Shown here: positions 29,938 to 39,015 of the stretch, piece by piece
Position numbering within the stretch: position 1 is the stretch's first letter
Layout of the letters: every line of letters begins with the position of its first letter
Source: Serinibacter salmoneus
Lineage (GTDB): Bacteria > Actinomycetota > Actinomycetes > Actinomycetales > Beutenbergiaceae
NCBI RefSeq assembly: GCF_002563925.1
Contig: NZ_PDJD01000001.1
Location: forward strand, 2,052,973 to 2,116,972
Direction: 5' to 3'
DNA length: 64,000 nt
Program-made: the position numbers and the translations under genes
Notes under the pieces: generated by a model
What the model was told of the DNA's origin: nothing
What the model saw: the letters and a program-made list of their open reading frames with translations, nothing else
The model's database searches: none

Positions 29938-30142
29938 GAGGTTCCTTACTCCGTCGTGCACGCGCCACGATGGGCGCCGGATGTGAAGCGGTGAGATCCC
30001 CGGGGAGACCCCCAGCATTACTGCGCCCGGGGGAATCGCACCTGCGGTCGCATCGTCGAATGGAATGGCGTTGCAGTCACCACGGCAGCACTGGGGTGTC
30101 TTTGACGCGGTGCACGCTTCCGTCGAATGCGGGTGCGGGTTC

Positions 30143-30148
30143 AGTTTA
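30143..30148 (-). promoter_or_regulatory. rho -10 candidate
   Basis: TAAACT on the minus strand in the 243-bp gap between thrB and rho is the most promoter-like hexamer there; it would give a leader of about 200 nt. No good -35 is visible. The rest of the gap shows no gene or known RNA element. Confidence 0.35.
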
Positions 30149-30180
30149 CACGCCTGGCGGCATGCTCATGGCAGATCAGA

Positions 30181-31143
30181 TCAGCGCGTGTCGGCCTGAC
30201 CGAGCGTGGCACCCACGCGGTCCACCCCGAGCGCGCGGGCATCCCATCCCCCGCGTTCCGCGGCGCGCCGCAGCGTGGGCGGCACGGTACCGAGGACCAG
30301 CACCGTGGGACCGGCACCGGAGATGACCGCCGGGAGTCCCTGCTCGCGGAGCCAGTGGACCAACTCCATGCTCTCGGGCAGCACCTCACCGCGGTAGGGC
30401 TGGTGCAGCCGATCCGCGGTGGCCTCCAGCGCGAGATCGCTGCGTCCACCCAGGGCCAGCAGCAGGAGCGCCGCACGGGCCGCGTTGAAGGCCGCATCCG
30501 CATGCGGCACCGCCGGCGGCAACACGGAGCGCGCCACTCGGGTCGCCACGGGGTGGGCCGGGATGAACACGGTGGTGACCAGGTCCGCCGCCACAGCCAC
30601 GGGTGTGACACCGACCCGCACCGGCGGGGCGCCCGCGGCGAGGTCCTGCGGACCCACGACCCCGTGGTCACCAGCGCCCTGGGGCAACCAGGTCAGAGTC
30701 GCGCCCCCGAGGATCGTGGCCGCGGCGTTGTCGGGATGCCCTTCCCAGGCGGTGGCCAGGTCGAGGATCACCGCGTCGTCCAGCGCCTCGGGCTCGGAGA
30801 TCATGCCGCGCGCGGCCATGAGGCCGGCCACCACGGCGGCCGCCGAGGACCCCAGTCCCCGGCCGTGCGGGATCTGATTGTGCGCACTCAGCTCCAGGCC
30901 CACCTGCGGGGCGCCCACGTGTTCCAGGCCTGCCCGCACGGCGCGCACCACCAGGTGGTCCTCGCCGTCGGGCACCGTCTCGGCACCCTCGCCGGTCACA
31001 TGCGTGCGGGTGGCGGAGGCGGTGGCGCGCACCCGCACCACGTCGTGCAACTCCAGCGCGAGCCCGAAGGCATCGAAACCGGGCCCGAGGTTCGCGCTGG
31101 TGGCGGGGACCCGGACCCGCACGCTGTCGGTGACGATCCGCAT
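30181..31143 (-). CDS. thrB: Homoserine kinase
   Basis: 320 residues of the GHMP kinase family. Phosphorylates homoserine with ATP, the step before threonine synthase. The N-terminal VRVRVPATSANLGPGFDAFGLAL block, the phosphate-binding loop IPHGRGLGSSAAAVVAGL and the C-terminal GLPAVISGAGPTVLVLG motif are all present. Starts 4 nt after thrC ends, so lysA-hom-thrC-thrB read as one cluster. Confidence 0.97.
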   Translation of the reverse strand: MRIVTDSVRVRVPATSANLGPGFDAFGLALELHDVVRVRATASATRTHVTGEGAETVPDGEDHLVVRAVRAGLEHVGAPQVGLELSAHNQIPHGRGLGSSAAAVVAGLMAARGMISEPEALDDAVILDLATAWEGHPDNAAATILGGATLTWLPQGAGDHGVVGPQDLAAGAPPVRVGVTPVAVAADLVTTVFIPAHPVATRVARSVLPPAVPHADAAFNAARAALLLLALGGRSDLALEATADRLHQPYRGEVLPESMELVHWLREQGLPAVISGAGPTVLVLGTVPPTLRRAAERGGWDARALGVDRVGATLGQADTR

Positions 31144-31147
31144 GTGC

Positions 31148-32209
31148 TCAGGCCAGGCCGATCGCCTCGGCCACAGCCGGCGCTGTGGGCGGCACGGTGA
31201 CCGGGTCGATCACGGTGTCGCCCAGCGCCGTGGCGGTGTCCTTCAGGCCGTTGCCGGTGACCGTGCACACGATCGTGGCGCCGGGAGGCACCTGTCCGTG
31301 CTGGGCCCGAGCCAGCAGCCCCGCCACGGAGGCCGCGGAGGCGGGCTCGACGAACACGCCCACCTCGCGGGCGATCAGCGCCTGGGCATCCAGGATCTGC
31401 GCATCGCTGACGCTGTCGATCCGGCCGCCGGACTCCTCGCGCGCCGCCACCGCCAGGTCCCAGGACGCGGGGTTGCCGATCCGGATCGCCGTCGCGATCG
31501 TCTCGGGGTTCTCCACCGGCTCGCCCTTGACGAACGGCGCCGCGCCCTCGGCCTGCACGCCCCACATGATCGGGGTGCGGCTCGCCTTGCCCAGCGCCGC
31601 GTACTCCCGGTAGCCCATCCAGTACGCGGAGATGTTCCCGGCGTTGCCCACGGGAAGGCAGTGGATGGTCGGGGCGTCCCCGAGGGTGTCGACCACCTCG
31701 AACGCGGCAGTCTTCTGCCCCTGCAGTCGGTACGGGTTCACCGAGTTCACCAGGGCGACATCGGGGCGGGAGGCGAGCTCGCGCACCACCCGCAGCCCGT
31801 CATCGAAGTTGCCCTCCAGGGAGACCAGCGTGGCGCCGTGCACGATCGCCTGCGCGAGCTTGCCGGCCGCGATCTTCCCGGCGGGCAGCACCACGGCGCA
31901 CGGCATCCCGGCCTTGGCAGCGTAGGCGGCCGCACTGGCGGAGGTGTTGCCGGTGGAGGCGCACACCAGGGTGGCCCCGCCCTCGGCAGCGACCTTGGAG
32001 ACCGCCATCGTCATCCCGCGGTCCTTGAAGGAGCCGGTCGGGTTGGCACCCTCGACCTTCAGGTAGACCGTGCCCCCCACGCGCTCGGACAGCGCCGGAG
32101 CCTCGACCAGCGGGGTGCCGCCCTCCCCCAGGGTGACCACCGGATCGCCAGGGGCGATCGGGAGGTGCTCGGCGTACTCGGCGATGATCCCCTGCCACGG
32201 GTGGGCCAT
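31148..32209 (-). CDS. thrC: Threonine synthase
   Basis: 353 residues, PLP enzyme converting O-phosphohomoserine to threonine. The PLP lysine is Lys62 in [16 protein letters not shown]; the phosphate loop is [37 protein letters not shown] is characteristic. This is the short class without the long N-terminal domain, as in M. tuberculosis Rv1295. ATG at 32209 with GGGATACCC just upstream, a weak ribosome site. Lies 55 nt after hom. Confidence 0.97.
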   Translation of the reverse strand: MAHPWQGIIAEYAEHLPIAPGDPVVTLGEGGTPLVEAPALSERVGGTVYLKVEGANPTGSFKDRGMTMAVSKVAAEGGATLVCASTGNTSASAAAYAAKAGMPCAVVLPAGKIAAGKLAQAIVHGATLVSLEGNFDDGLRVVRELASRPDVALVNSVNPYRLQGQKTAAFEVVDTLGDAPTIHCLPVGNAGNISAYWMGYREYAALGKASRTPIMWGVQAEGAAPFVKGEPVENPETIATAIRIGNPASWDLAVAAREESGGRIDSVSDAQILDAQALIAREVGVFVEPASAASVAGLLARAQHGQVPPGATIVCTVTGNGLKDTATALGDTVIDPVTVPPTAPAVAEAIGLA

Positions 32210-32264
32210 CGGGTATCCCTTCTGGGTCGGTCCGGCGCTGGTGCGGCGGATCTGGGGTGGTGGG

Positions 32265-33566
32265 TCAGGCCTGCTCGACCCGGTAGGCCGAGAGCAGTTC
32301 CTCGACCCCGGTCGTGGCCTGCAGCGCTGCGGTGGTGCGCAGCAGCGCGTCCAGGCGCGCCTCGTGGGTGACCACGGTGAGCGTAGCGCTCCCGTCGTCG
32401 CCGGGTCGTTGCCGCACCGACTCGATGGACACGCCGTGCTGTGCCAGCGCGGTGGAGACGTGAGCGAGCACGCCCGGGCGGTCGGCGACCCGCAGGCGGA
32501 TCTGCATGCGCGCGCCCAGGTCGGCGGGGCGGGCGGGAGCCAGGGTGGCGTGGGTGGACTCGGCGGGTGCGCGACCGCCGGTCACACGGTGCCGCGCGGC
32601 GGCGACCACGTCACCCAGCACGGCGCTCGCGGTCTCGGGGCCACCCGCACCCGCGCCGTAGAACATCAGTCGGCCGGCGGCCTGCGCCTCGAGGACGACC
32701 GCGTTGAAGGCCCCGCGCACCGAGGCCAGCGGGTGCTCCAGCGGCAGGACTGCAGGGTGCACCTGGACGGCGACGCGCTCGCCCTGCGGGGTGGCGACCC
32801 GCTCGGCGATCCCGAGGAGCTTGATGACGCCGCCCGCCTCGCGGGCGGCCTCGATGTCCTCGGGCGTCACACCGCGGATGCCCTCCCGGGTGACGTCGCG
32901 CAGGTCCACGCGGGTGTGGAAGGCCAGGGCGGCGAGGATGGCGGCCTTGGCCGCGGCGTCGTGCCCGTCCACGTCGGCCGTCGGGTCGGCCTCGGCGTAC
33001 CCGAGTTCCTGGGCTCGGGTGACGGCGGCATCCACGTCCCATCCCGCGGTGGTCATCGCGTCCAGCACGTAGTTCGTGGTGCCGTTCATGATCCCGATGA
33101 CCCGTTCGATGCGGTCGCCCGCGAGGGACTCGCGCACCCCGCGCACCACGGGCACGGCACCGGCGACCGCGGCCTCGAACAACAGGTCGACCCCCGCGGC
33201 ATCGGCGCGGGAGAACAACTCGCCGTACTGGGAGGCAAGCAGCGCCTTGTTCGCGGTCACCACGCTGGCACCGGCCTCGATGCCGCGCAGGATCAGGTCA
33301 CGGGCCCGCTCGGTGCCGCCCATGAGCTCCACCACCACGTCGGCGCGCTCCACCAGGGACTCGGCGTCGGTGGTCAGCAGGTCACGCGGCACCACCGGGT
33401 CGCGTTCGGTCTCCAGGGAACGCACCGCGATCCCGGCGAGTTCCAGGCGGGTGCCCGCCCGCGCCGAGAGCTCCTCGCCCTGCTCGAGCAAGAGCCGCAC
33501 CACCTGGGTGCCGACCGTGCCGCATCCGAGGACGGCGATGGAGAGGGATGGGGCGGCACTAGGCAC
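32265..33566 (-). CDS. hom: Homoserine dehydrogenase with C-terminal ACT domain
   Basis: 433 residues. Reduces aspartate semialdehyde to homoserine. Rossmann motif [18 protein letters not shown] near the start, catalytic-domain blocks [14 protein letters not shown] and [20 protein letters not shown], and a C-terminal ACT domain ([28 protein letters not shown]) where threonine usually gives feedback inhibition. I chose GTG 33566 (GGAG at good distance); a longer reading starting at 33644 lacks family similarity. 90 nt after lysA. Confidence 0.97.
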   Translation of the reverse strand: MPSAAPSLSIAVLGCGTVGTQVVRLLLEQGEELSARAGTRLELAGIAVRSLETERDPVVPRDLLTTDAESLVERADVVVELMGGTERARDLILRGIEAGASVVTANKALLASQYGELFSRADAAGVDLLFEAAVAGAVPVVRGVRESLAGDRIERVIGIMNGTTNYVLDAMTTAGWDVDAAVTRAQELGYAEADPTADVDGHDAAAKAAILAALAFHTRVDLRDVTREGIRGVTPEDIEAAREAGGVIKLLGIAERVATPQGERVAVQVHPAVLPLEHPLASVRGAFNAVVLEAQAAGRLMFYGAGAGGPETASAVLGDVVAAARHRVTGGRAPAESTHATLAPARPADLGARMQIRLRVADRPGVLAHVSTALAQHGVSIESVRQRPGDDGSATLTVVTHEARLDALLRTTAALQATTGVEELLSAYRVEQA

Positions 33567-33656
33567 GGCGGTACTCCGAGATCTGCAGCGGTGGACGCCC
33601 CCCACGATAGGGGACGGCGCACGTGCGCCCGATCCCCGTCTCACCGGGCGTCGACC

Positions 33657-35012
33657 TCATCCCAGGTCGAGCGCCAGAAGATCCGCCACACTCTCGCGGC
33701 GCACGATCGTCGTGGCCGTGCCCTCCCGGACCGCTACGACGCCGGGCCGGGGCACAAGGTTGTAGGTACTGGCCATGGATCGGCCGTAGGCACCCGTTGC
33801 CGCGACGGCGAGGAGGTCGCCCGCGGCGATGTCCCCGGGGAGCATCACATCGCGCACCACGATGTCGCCGCTCTCACAGTGCTTGCCCACCACGCGGCAG
33901 AGCACCGGGGCAGCGGCACTGGCGCGCGAGACCAGCTCGGCGTGGTACTCCGCGCCGTACAGCGCGGTGCGGATGTGATCGCCCATCCCACCGTCGACCG
34001 CGACGTAGCGCCGATGGCCGCCGTCCTCGAGACGGACATCCTTGATCGTCCCCACCGTGTACAGCGTGATCCCGGCGGGTGCGGCGATCGAGCGGCCCGG
34101 TTCGAAGGAGAGGTGCGGCACGGGTGTGTCCGTGTCCCGGCAGGCCTGCGCGACGGCGTCGACGATCGAGCGGGCGAAGGCGGCCACGTCCGGCTCGTCC
34201 TCACCCGGCAGGTAGGCGACGCCGATACCGCCGCCGAGGTCCAGCTCGCCCACGAGGTGTCCGGTCTCGCGCTCCAGTGCCGCCCGCAGCTCCACCAGCG
34301 CCGCAGCGGCCGCGGTGAAGCCCGTGGCATCCAGGATCTGGGAGCCGATGTGGGAGTGGATCCCGATGAGGTCGAGTTCCGGTCGCGAGAGGATCGCGTG
34401 CAGCGCACGCATCGCCGGCGACTGGCCGCGCTCATCCTCCGCATGGATCGAGAGGCCGAACTTCTGGTCCTCGTGCGCGGTGGAGATGAACTCGTGCCCA
34501 CCGGCGTGCACCCCGGTGGTCACCCGCAGCATCACGGGCGCCACGACCCCGGCCACCGCCGCCACCCGGGCGACGCGGTCGACTTCCGGCAGGGAATCCA
34601 CCACGATGCGCCCGACGCCACGCTCGATCGCGAGGTCGAGTTCCGCGTCGGACTTGTTGTTGCCGTGCAGACCGATGAGCGCACCCTCGACACCGGCCTC
34701 GAGGGCTGTGGTGAGCTCGCCCAGGCTGGCGGTGTCGATCCGCAGGCCCTCGGCCACCATCCACCTCGCCACCGCACGGGAGAGGAACGCCTTGCCCGCG
34801 TAGTAGACCTCGGCGTCCGTGCCCACCCGGCCCGCGGCATCGGTGAACGCCTCCCGCATCCGCCTGGCGCGGGCGCGCATGTCGTCCTCGTCCACCAGGT
34901 ACACCGGGGTGCCCACCGTCGCGGCGAGGTCGGTCACGGCAACGCCCCCGATGCTCATCTCACCCGTCGCGGTGCGCCTCGTGCTGCTCGGCCAGGGGGC
35001 GGCTGCGGGCAC
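33657..35012 (-). CDS. lysA: Diaminopimelate decarboxylase
   Basis: 451 residues. Decarboxylates meso-diaminopimelate to lysine, using PLP. The PLP lysine is Lys74 in VYYAGKAFLSRAV; the barrel has IGIHSHIGSQI and the glycine loop ELDLGGGIGVAY; the C-terminal active-site block is VVGKHCESGDIVVRD with the catalytic Cys of the partner subunit. GTG 35012 (GGAG upstream) overlaps the stop of the preceding membrane-protein gene by one base. Its N-terminus aligns with that of mycobacterial LysA (WPRN-like WPSSTRRT). Confidence 0.96.
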   Translation of the reverse strand: MPAAAPWPSSTRRTATGEMSIGGVAVTDLAATVGTPVYLVDEDDMRARARRMREAFTDAAGRVGTDAEVYYAGKAFLSRAVARWMVAEGLRIDTASLGELTTALEAGVEGALIGLHGNNKSDAELDLAIERGVGRIVVDSLPEVDRVARVAAVAGVVAPVMLRVTTGVHAGGHEFISTAHEDQKFGLSIHAEDERGQSPAMRALHAILSRPELDLIGIHSHIGSQILDATGFTAAAAALVELRAALERETGHLVGELDLGGGIGVAYLPGEDEPDVAAFARSIVDAVAQACRDTDTPVPHLSFEPGRSIAAPAGITLYTVGTIKDVRLEDGGHRRYVAVDGGMGDHIRTALYGAEYHAELVSRASAAAPVLCRVVGKHCESGDIVVRDVMLPGDIAAGDLLAVAATGAYGRSMASTYNLVPRPGVVAVREGTATTIVRRESVADLLALDLG

Positions 35013-36061
35013 TAGAACTCCAGTCCGTTGTAGAAGTCGAGGGCGACCTCGGCGTCCTCGCTGGTCACGCTGTAGACGTGGGCCGCGCCGTCGTGCCAGA
35101 TGATCTGCACCAGACCGTCGCTGTTGAAGATCCAGTAGGTGCCCTGCTCCAGGTCGGGGAACACCACCCCGGTGTCTGCCGGCTCGCCCAGATCTGCCAC
35201 CACGGCGTCGGCGGCGGCCGACGCGGCGTCGGCGTCCTCGAACGACCACGCCGTCAGCGTGACGGGCAGCGCCCCGCCCAGGAACTGCGCCTGGTAGGCG
35301 CTCGTGGCCTCATCCGGGGCGCCGGTGTCGACCTGGTACCCGGAGGGCGGCAGCGTGTAGAGCGATCCGCTCGCACCCTCGGTGCTGTACTCACCGCCAC
35401 GCACCTCGGCCGGGAGGACGCCGTTCAACGGACCCTCGACCGTGGGGTCACCGATCCCCCCGTCCGTCTGGGTAGCGCTCGTCCCGGGTTCTTGCGACTC
35501 CCCGGCGCCGAGCCGGTCGGAGAGGAACCACAGCACCACGGCGAGCAGGCCGAGCGCGAGGACGGCGAGCAACGCCGGCAGGAAACGTCGCCACCACGCG
35601 GGAGGATGGTCCTCGGGCTGCGTCTGCGGGGACGCCACCACGTCCGGGGTCGCTCCCATGAGGGCGCGTCGGGTGAGCGCCTCGGGTGAGGCGGTGGCGT
35701 CGTCCTGCGAGGTGTCCTCGGAGGCGTCGACCCCCGCCTGCCCCAGACCGAGGGGCATCCCCACGCCCGCGGCGCGCCCGGGCGGTGGCGCGGCGCCGTA
35801 GCCGCCGGTCGTATCGGTGCGGTGGGTCGGCTGCGAGGACTCCGCCCGCGGCCGCGGAAGGCGGGGAGCGGATGCGTCCACGTTCCCAGCCGGGATCGCC
35901 GGGGTGGTCCGGGACTCGGCCGCACCCGGGGAGATGAACTGATCGAGTGCGGGATCGATCTGCGCGCTCTCCCCCAGCAACTCGCGCTGACGCCGCGCCT
36001 CGCGCAGCTGTCGGCGCGTGACGCCGGTCGGGGTGCCCTCGCTCGGCGGTTCGTCAGCCAC
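35012..36061 (-). CDS. Single-span membrane protein with TRRQLR motif and extracytoplasmic domain
   Basis: 349 residues. A disordered cytoplasmic N-terminus of about 155 residues begins with GVTRRQLREARRQRELLGE and includes a second, weaker copy ALTRRALMGATP. One membrane helix follows (FLPALLAVLALGLLAVVLWFL), then an external domain of about 170 residues with ...SLYTLPPSGYQVDTG, ITLTAWSFEDADAASAAAD-like helices and TYWIFNSDGLVQIIWHDG. I do not recognise the external fold. GTG start with GGAG 6 nt upstream. It overlaps lysA by one base. The N-terminal motif recurs in two other membrane proteins here. Function unknown. Confidence 0.82.
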   Translation of the reverse strand: MADEPPSEGTPTGVTRRQLREARRQRELLGESAQIDPALDQFISPGAAESRTTPAIPAGNVDASAPRLPRPRAESSQPTHRTDTTGGYGAAPPPGRAAGVGMPLGLGQAGVDASEDTSQDDATASPEALTRRALMGATPDVVASPQTQPEDHPPAWWRRFLPALLAVLALGLLAVVLWFLSDRLGAGESQEPGTSATQTDGGIGDPTVEGPLNGVLPAEVRGGEYSTEGASGSLYTLPPSGYQVDTGAPDEATSAYQAQFLGGALPVTLTAWSFEDADAASAAADAVVADLGEPADTGVVFPDLEQGTYWIFNSDGLVQIIWHDGAAHVYSVTSEDAEVALDFYNGLEF

Positions 36062-36104
36062 GTCTCACTCCCTCGGTCATCGGTTACAGCCCTCACGGAT
36101 TCGC

Positions 36105-36113
36105 TGGTAGTCT
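36105..36113 (+). promoter_or_regulatory. Extended -10 promoter for tRNA-Arg
   Basis: TGGTAGTCT at 36105-36113 matches the extended -10 form TGnTAnnnT. A start near 36120 would leave a 30-nt 5' leader, which carries a perfect 6-bp hairpin (gcctcg at 36130-36135 with cgaggc at 36141-36146) removed by tRNA processing. Confidence 0.5.
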
Positions 36114-36150
36114 TTCACGTCGGCATCCCGCCTCGCTTCACGAGGCACTC

Positions 36151-36223
36151 GCCCCCGTAGCTCAGTGGATAGAGCGTCTGCCTCCGGAGCAGAAGGTCGC
36201 TGGTTCGAATCCAGTCGGGGGTA
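36151..36223 (+). tRNA. tRNA-Arg (anticodon CCG)
   Basis: 73 nt up to the discriminator A, fully foldable as a cloverleaf. The acceptor GCCCCCG pairs with CGGGGGT (a G-U at 1:72), D arm GCTC/GAGC, anticodon stem TCTGC/GCAGA with loop CTCCGGA giving anticodon CCG, a 5-nt variable loop, and T arm GCTGG/CCAGT with TTCGAAT. CCA is not encoded. It decodes CGG, a frequent codon in this GC-rich genome. The epimerase gene starts 24 nt later and is probably cotranscribed. Confidence 0.97.
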
Positions 36224-36247
36224 CTGACATCCAGCCAAGGAGAACCG

Positions 36248-37168
36248 ATGCCGCTCACTCCCCCGTCCGGTCTGCAGCACGTCCTTGTTGATCCCGCCGC
36301 CGCCTCCGTCGCGGTGGTGACGCAGGTGGGCGCCTCGCTGCGCCAGTTCTCCGTCGGCGGCCGCGATGTGATCGATCCCTACGGGATCGAGGAGATCGCG
36401 CCCGCGGGACACGGCAACATCCTGGCACCCTGGCCCAATCGCCTCGGGGACGGTCGCTACACATGGGACGGCGAGACCTACCAGGTGCCGATCACCGAAC
36501 CCGACCGTGTCACGGCTCTGCACGGTCTCGTGCACACCGAGCGGTGGTCCCTGCTGGAGTCGGCACCCGATCGCGTGGTCCTCGGCCTCACCTCGGTTCC
36601 GGTGCGTGGCTACCCGTGGCAGCTGGCATACCGCGCCACCTACACGCTTGCGGGACCGGCGCTGACCGTCGAGGTCGCGGCAACGAACCTGAGTGACTCC
36701 GATGCGCCGTACGGCATCGGCTTCCACCCGTGGCTCTCCCCCGGCCCCGGATCCTTGGACGAGGCCTCCCTGCGCCTGGACGCGAACGCCTGGGTGCGCA
36801 CGAACGAGCGGCTGCTGCCCACCGGCACGCAGGAACTCCCCGCGGCGTTCGACTTCCGCACCGCGCGGCGTCTGGGGGCCACCGACCTCGACGACGCATT
36901 CCTCGAGCCGATCCGCGACGCCGACGGGCTCTCGTGGGTGACCCTGAGGGGAAGCGACGGCCGCACCGCCGAACTGTGGATGGACGAATCGATGTCCGCG
37001 TGGCAGGTGTGTTCCGGCGACCACATCCAGCCCGAGTCGATTCGTCGTCGTGGCCTGGCGGCCGAGCCCATGAGCTGCATCGCGGACGCCTTCAACTCCG
37101 GCGACTTCCTGGTGCGACTGTCCCCTGGCGCCACGCACAGCGTGCGATGGGGAATCCGCCTCGCCTGA
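36248..37168 (+). CDS. Aldose 1-epimerase family protein
   Basis: 306 residues, beta-sandwich galactose-mutarotase fold. Interconverts alpha and beta anomers of hexoses such as glucose or galactose. Recognisable blocks: LAPWPNRLGDGRYTWDG (Asn-Arg substrate contact), ALHGLVHTERW with one active-site His, GIGFHPWLSPG with the second, and EPMSCIADAFNSG with the catalytic Glu near the end. Cytosolic, no signal. AAGGAG precedes the ATG. It is the only protein gene in the probable tRNA transcription unit, and no sugar-pathway genes lie nearby, so the substrate is open. Confidence 0.93.
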   Translation: MPLTPPSGLQHVLVDPAAASVAVVTQVGASLRQFSVGGRDVIDPYGIEEIAPAGHGNILAPWPNRLGDGRYTWDGETYQVPITEPDRVTALHGLVHTERWSLLESAPDRVVLGLTSVPVRGYPWQLAYRATYTLAGPALTVEVAATNLSDSDAPYGIGFHPWLSPGPGSLDEASLRLDANAWVRTNERLLPTGTQELPAAFDFRTARRLGATDLDDAFLEPIRDADGLSWVTLRGSDGRTAELWMDESMSAWQVCSGDHIQPESIRRRGLAAEPMSCIADAFNSGDFLVRLSPGATHSVRWGIRLA

Positions 37169-37188
37169 GACCTCGCCCGGGGCCCTCA

Positions 37189-37220
37189 GGCCCTCGGTAC
37201 TCAGGGGCCCTCGGTACTCA
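37189..37220. repeat. 15-bp direct repeat, 17-bp period
   Basis: ggccctcggtactca occurs at 37189-37203 and 37206-37220 in the 82-bp gap between the convergent epimerase and M23 peptidase genes. No convincing terminator is seen here. Confidence 0.7.
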
Positions 37221-37250
37221 CGGTCGAGCACGGGCGGCGACTGCTCGCGC

Positions 37251-38765
37251 CTACTGGCAGACCGGCCCCGAGGTCGTGATGGGCTGCGCGCCGTTGGCGG
37301 CGAGCCAGGCCCAGGGGTCCACGGCGCTGCCGTTGTAGTCCTCGACGTCACCCACGTGGACCTCCAGGTGCAGGTGCGGACCGGTCGAGTAGCCGTTGCT
37401 CCCCACGAGACCGATCGTGTCCCCCACGGTCACCTCGTCCCCCACGGAGACCAGCACGCCGTTGTCGTACATGTGGTTGTACCAGATCTCGACCTGCTGG
37501 CCGTTGATCTCACTGCGCACCGCGATGAGGTTCGGGCTGCGTCCACCCAGGCTTCCGCCCGCGTTCGTGACCACACCGGAGGCCACGGCGCGGATCTCGG
37601 TGCCCAGCGGCGCGGAGAAGTCCGTGCCGTAGTGCACGGTGCCCCAGCGCGGCCCGAAGTCCGAGCTCTTGGTGTAGGTGCCGTCCTGGATGGGGTAGAC
37701 CAACTGCACGTAGTCACTGGTCTCGAGCGCGGCGAGGGACCCGTTGGCGGTGGAGGTCTCCGGCACGTCGCACGCGGGCAGCGCCTCGCGCTCCTCGCTA
37801 CGGCTGGCCACGGAACTACGCGAGGCCGCCAGCGGATCGCCGGCGAGCAGGGAGGAAGCGGTCGAGTCGAGCGACTGCTCACCCGCGCCGGACTCGCTCG
37901 TCGCTTCATCCTGCGCGGCGGTGTCGCTGGCGTCCGAGGCCTGCGACTCACCGAGGATTGCCGCGGCGGCCGCCTGGCCATCCCCGCTCGCCTCGGCCAC
38001 GGCCGCGGCGACCACGGGCTCCGTGGCCACCAGGGTGTCGAGGGCGCTGTCGGCCGCGAGCTGCGGCGGTGCAGCGAGGTCCTGACTGGAGGAGTCGGCC
38101 CAGACCTTCGTGGGGATGGCCACGCTCACGGCACCGAGCACGCCGAGCACCGCCAGTCGCGGCACCCACTGCACGCTCGTGCGCACGGACTGAGCCTTGG
38201 GTGCGGTGCGCGGCACATCCACGGCGATGTCGCCGGAAGCCGCGGACCCACCGAGGCGAGCCGGCGAGACGGTCCGCTTGGCCGTCGAGGTCACGCGGGC
38301 CGCACCTGCGCCTCGCAACTCCCGGCGCGTCAGCGGGCGATCGGTCATGGCCGCCGATGCCACCTGACGTGGCCCAGGCGCCTCCTGCGCGGCCGCGGAG
38401 TCCTGATCGGATTGCGATGCGACCTCGAGGAGCGGTGCCTCGGGTGCGATCGTGAACTCGAGGGAATCGAGGGAATCGGCCATCTGCGCGAGTGCGTAGG
38501 ACTCCTCGTCCAGCGCAGGCTGCTCGTCCAGCGCAGGCTGCTCGACCGGGACCGTGCGCGACGGCGCGGCCTCCCGGGCCACCTCGGCAGCCTGACGGAC
38601 TGTCCCCTCCTGCCGTTCACGCAGCGCACGCAGTTCGCGCCGGGTCAGCGGTGCGGGGCCGGCCTCGACCTGGAGTGATCCGATCGAGGTGTCCTGGCCC
38701 GCGCGTTCCCGTGCAGCACGCAGTGCGCGTCGGGTCGTCACCTGCTCGCGACGCTCCGTCTCCAC
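37251..38765 (-). CDS. M23-family peptidoglycan endopeptidase, membrane-anchored, with three TRRxLR motifs
   Basis: 504 residues. The cytoplasmic N-terminus of about 190 residues is disordered and has three copies of a basic motif: TTRRALRAARERAG (residue 10 on), LTRRELRALRERQ (residue about 40) and LTRRELRGAGAARV (residue about 145). One membrane helix (VPRLAVLGVLGAVSVAIP) leads to an external Ala/Ser-rich linker and a C-terminal LytM/M23 domain: TVHYGTDFSAPLGTEI supplies the zinc His and Asp, and TGPHLHLEVHVG the HxH pair. It should cut cell-wall peptide cross-links. GTG start. A GTCACAC direct repeat lies over its promoter. Confidence 0.92.
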   Translation of the reverse strand: METERREQVTTRRALRAARERAGQDTSIGSLQVEAGPAPLTRRELRALRERQEGTVRQAAEVAREAAPSRTVPVEQPALDEQPALDEESYALAQMADSLDSLEFTIAPEAPLLEVASQSDQDSAAAQEAPGPRQVASAAMTDRPLTRRELRGAGAARVTSTAKRTVSPARLGGSAASGDIAVDVPRTAPKAQSVRTSVQWVPRLAVLGVLGAVSVAIPTKVWADSSSQDLAAPPQLAADSALDTLVATEPVVAAAVAEASGDGQAAAAAILGESQASDASDTAAQDEATSESGAGEQSLDSTASSLLAGDPLAASRSSVASRSEEREALPACDVPETSTANGSLAALETSDYVQLVYPIQDGTYTKSSDFGPRWGTVHYGTDFSAPLGTEIRAVASGVVTNAGGSLGGRSPNLIAVRSEINGQQVEIWYNHMYDNGVLVSVGDEVTVGDTIGLVGSNGYSTGPHLHLEVHVGDVEDYNGSAVDPWAWLAANGAQPITTSGPVCQ

Positions 38766-38814
38766 GCACTACCTCCGATACTCGCTGACCTGCACGCCCC
38801 CGCGCCGTTCACCT

Positions 38815-38830
38815 CCGGACGCAGGTCCGG
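38815..38830 (-). other. Hairpin in the leader of the M23 gene
   Basis: ccggac-gcag-gtccgg forms a perfect 6-bp stem with a tetraloop, about 50 nt before the start codon. It does not match the conserved core of the ydaO c-di-AMP riboswitch that often precedes actinobacterial wall hydrolases. Confidence 0.4.
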
Positions 38831-38858
38831 CGCACGAGCAGCGGGGTAATGTCACAGA

Positions 38859-38903
38859 ACTATAACGGCTCGCGGCCACCTCGTGTGACACCGAGGGTGT
38901 GAC
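38859..38903 (-). promoter_or_regulatory. M23 gene promoter with GTCACAC direct repeats (MtrA-like site)
   Basis: On the minus strand TATAGT (38864 to 38859) is a good -10. Two identical GTCACAC half-sites, 14 bp apart start to start, occupy 38903-38897 and 38889-38883, covering the -35 position. Direct repeats of this kind bind OmpR-type response regulators; mycobacterial MtrA, which controls wall hydrolases, is reported to use GTCACA-type half-sites. Assignment to MtrA is inference; mtrA is not in this window, though its usual neighbour lpqB is. Confidence 0.5.
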
Positions 38904-39015
38904 GTTGCCCTCGCTGCGCAGCCGATCGGCCCCGGAGATCTCTCCATCCGTCACCCGACCGGCCGCCACGTTGCATCGCAGCGCCACGACGTGCCGCGTG
39001 TGCCACTGTAGTGCC

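Noticed and set aside
30033-30090. Two GGAAT sequences in the thrB-rho gap as SigR boxes
   Set aside because: They face the plus strand, where no gene follows, and lack GTT at 18-19 nt.
31144-36061. Threonine or lysine riboswitch/attenuator upstream of the lysA-hom-thr genes
   Set aside because: The intergenic gaps are short (4-90 nt) or overlapping, with no lysine-riboswitch core or Thr/Ile-rich leader peptide.
38766-38903. ydaO-type c-di-AMP riboswitch before the M23 peptidase gene
   Set aside because: These riboswitches often precede actinobacterial wall hydrolases, but the leader from the TATAGT promoter is only about 90 nt and shows just one 6-bp hairpin, not the conserved core.
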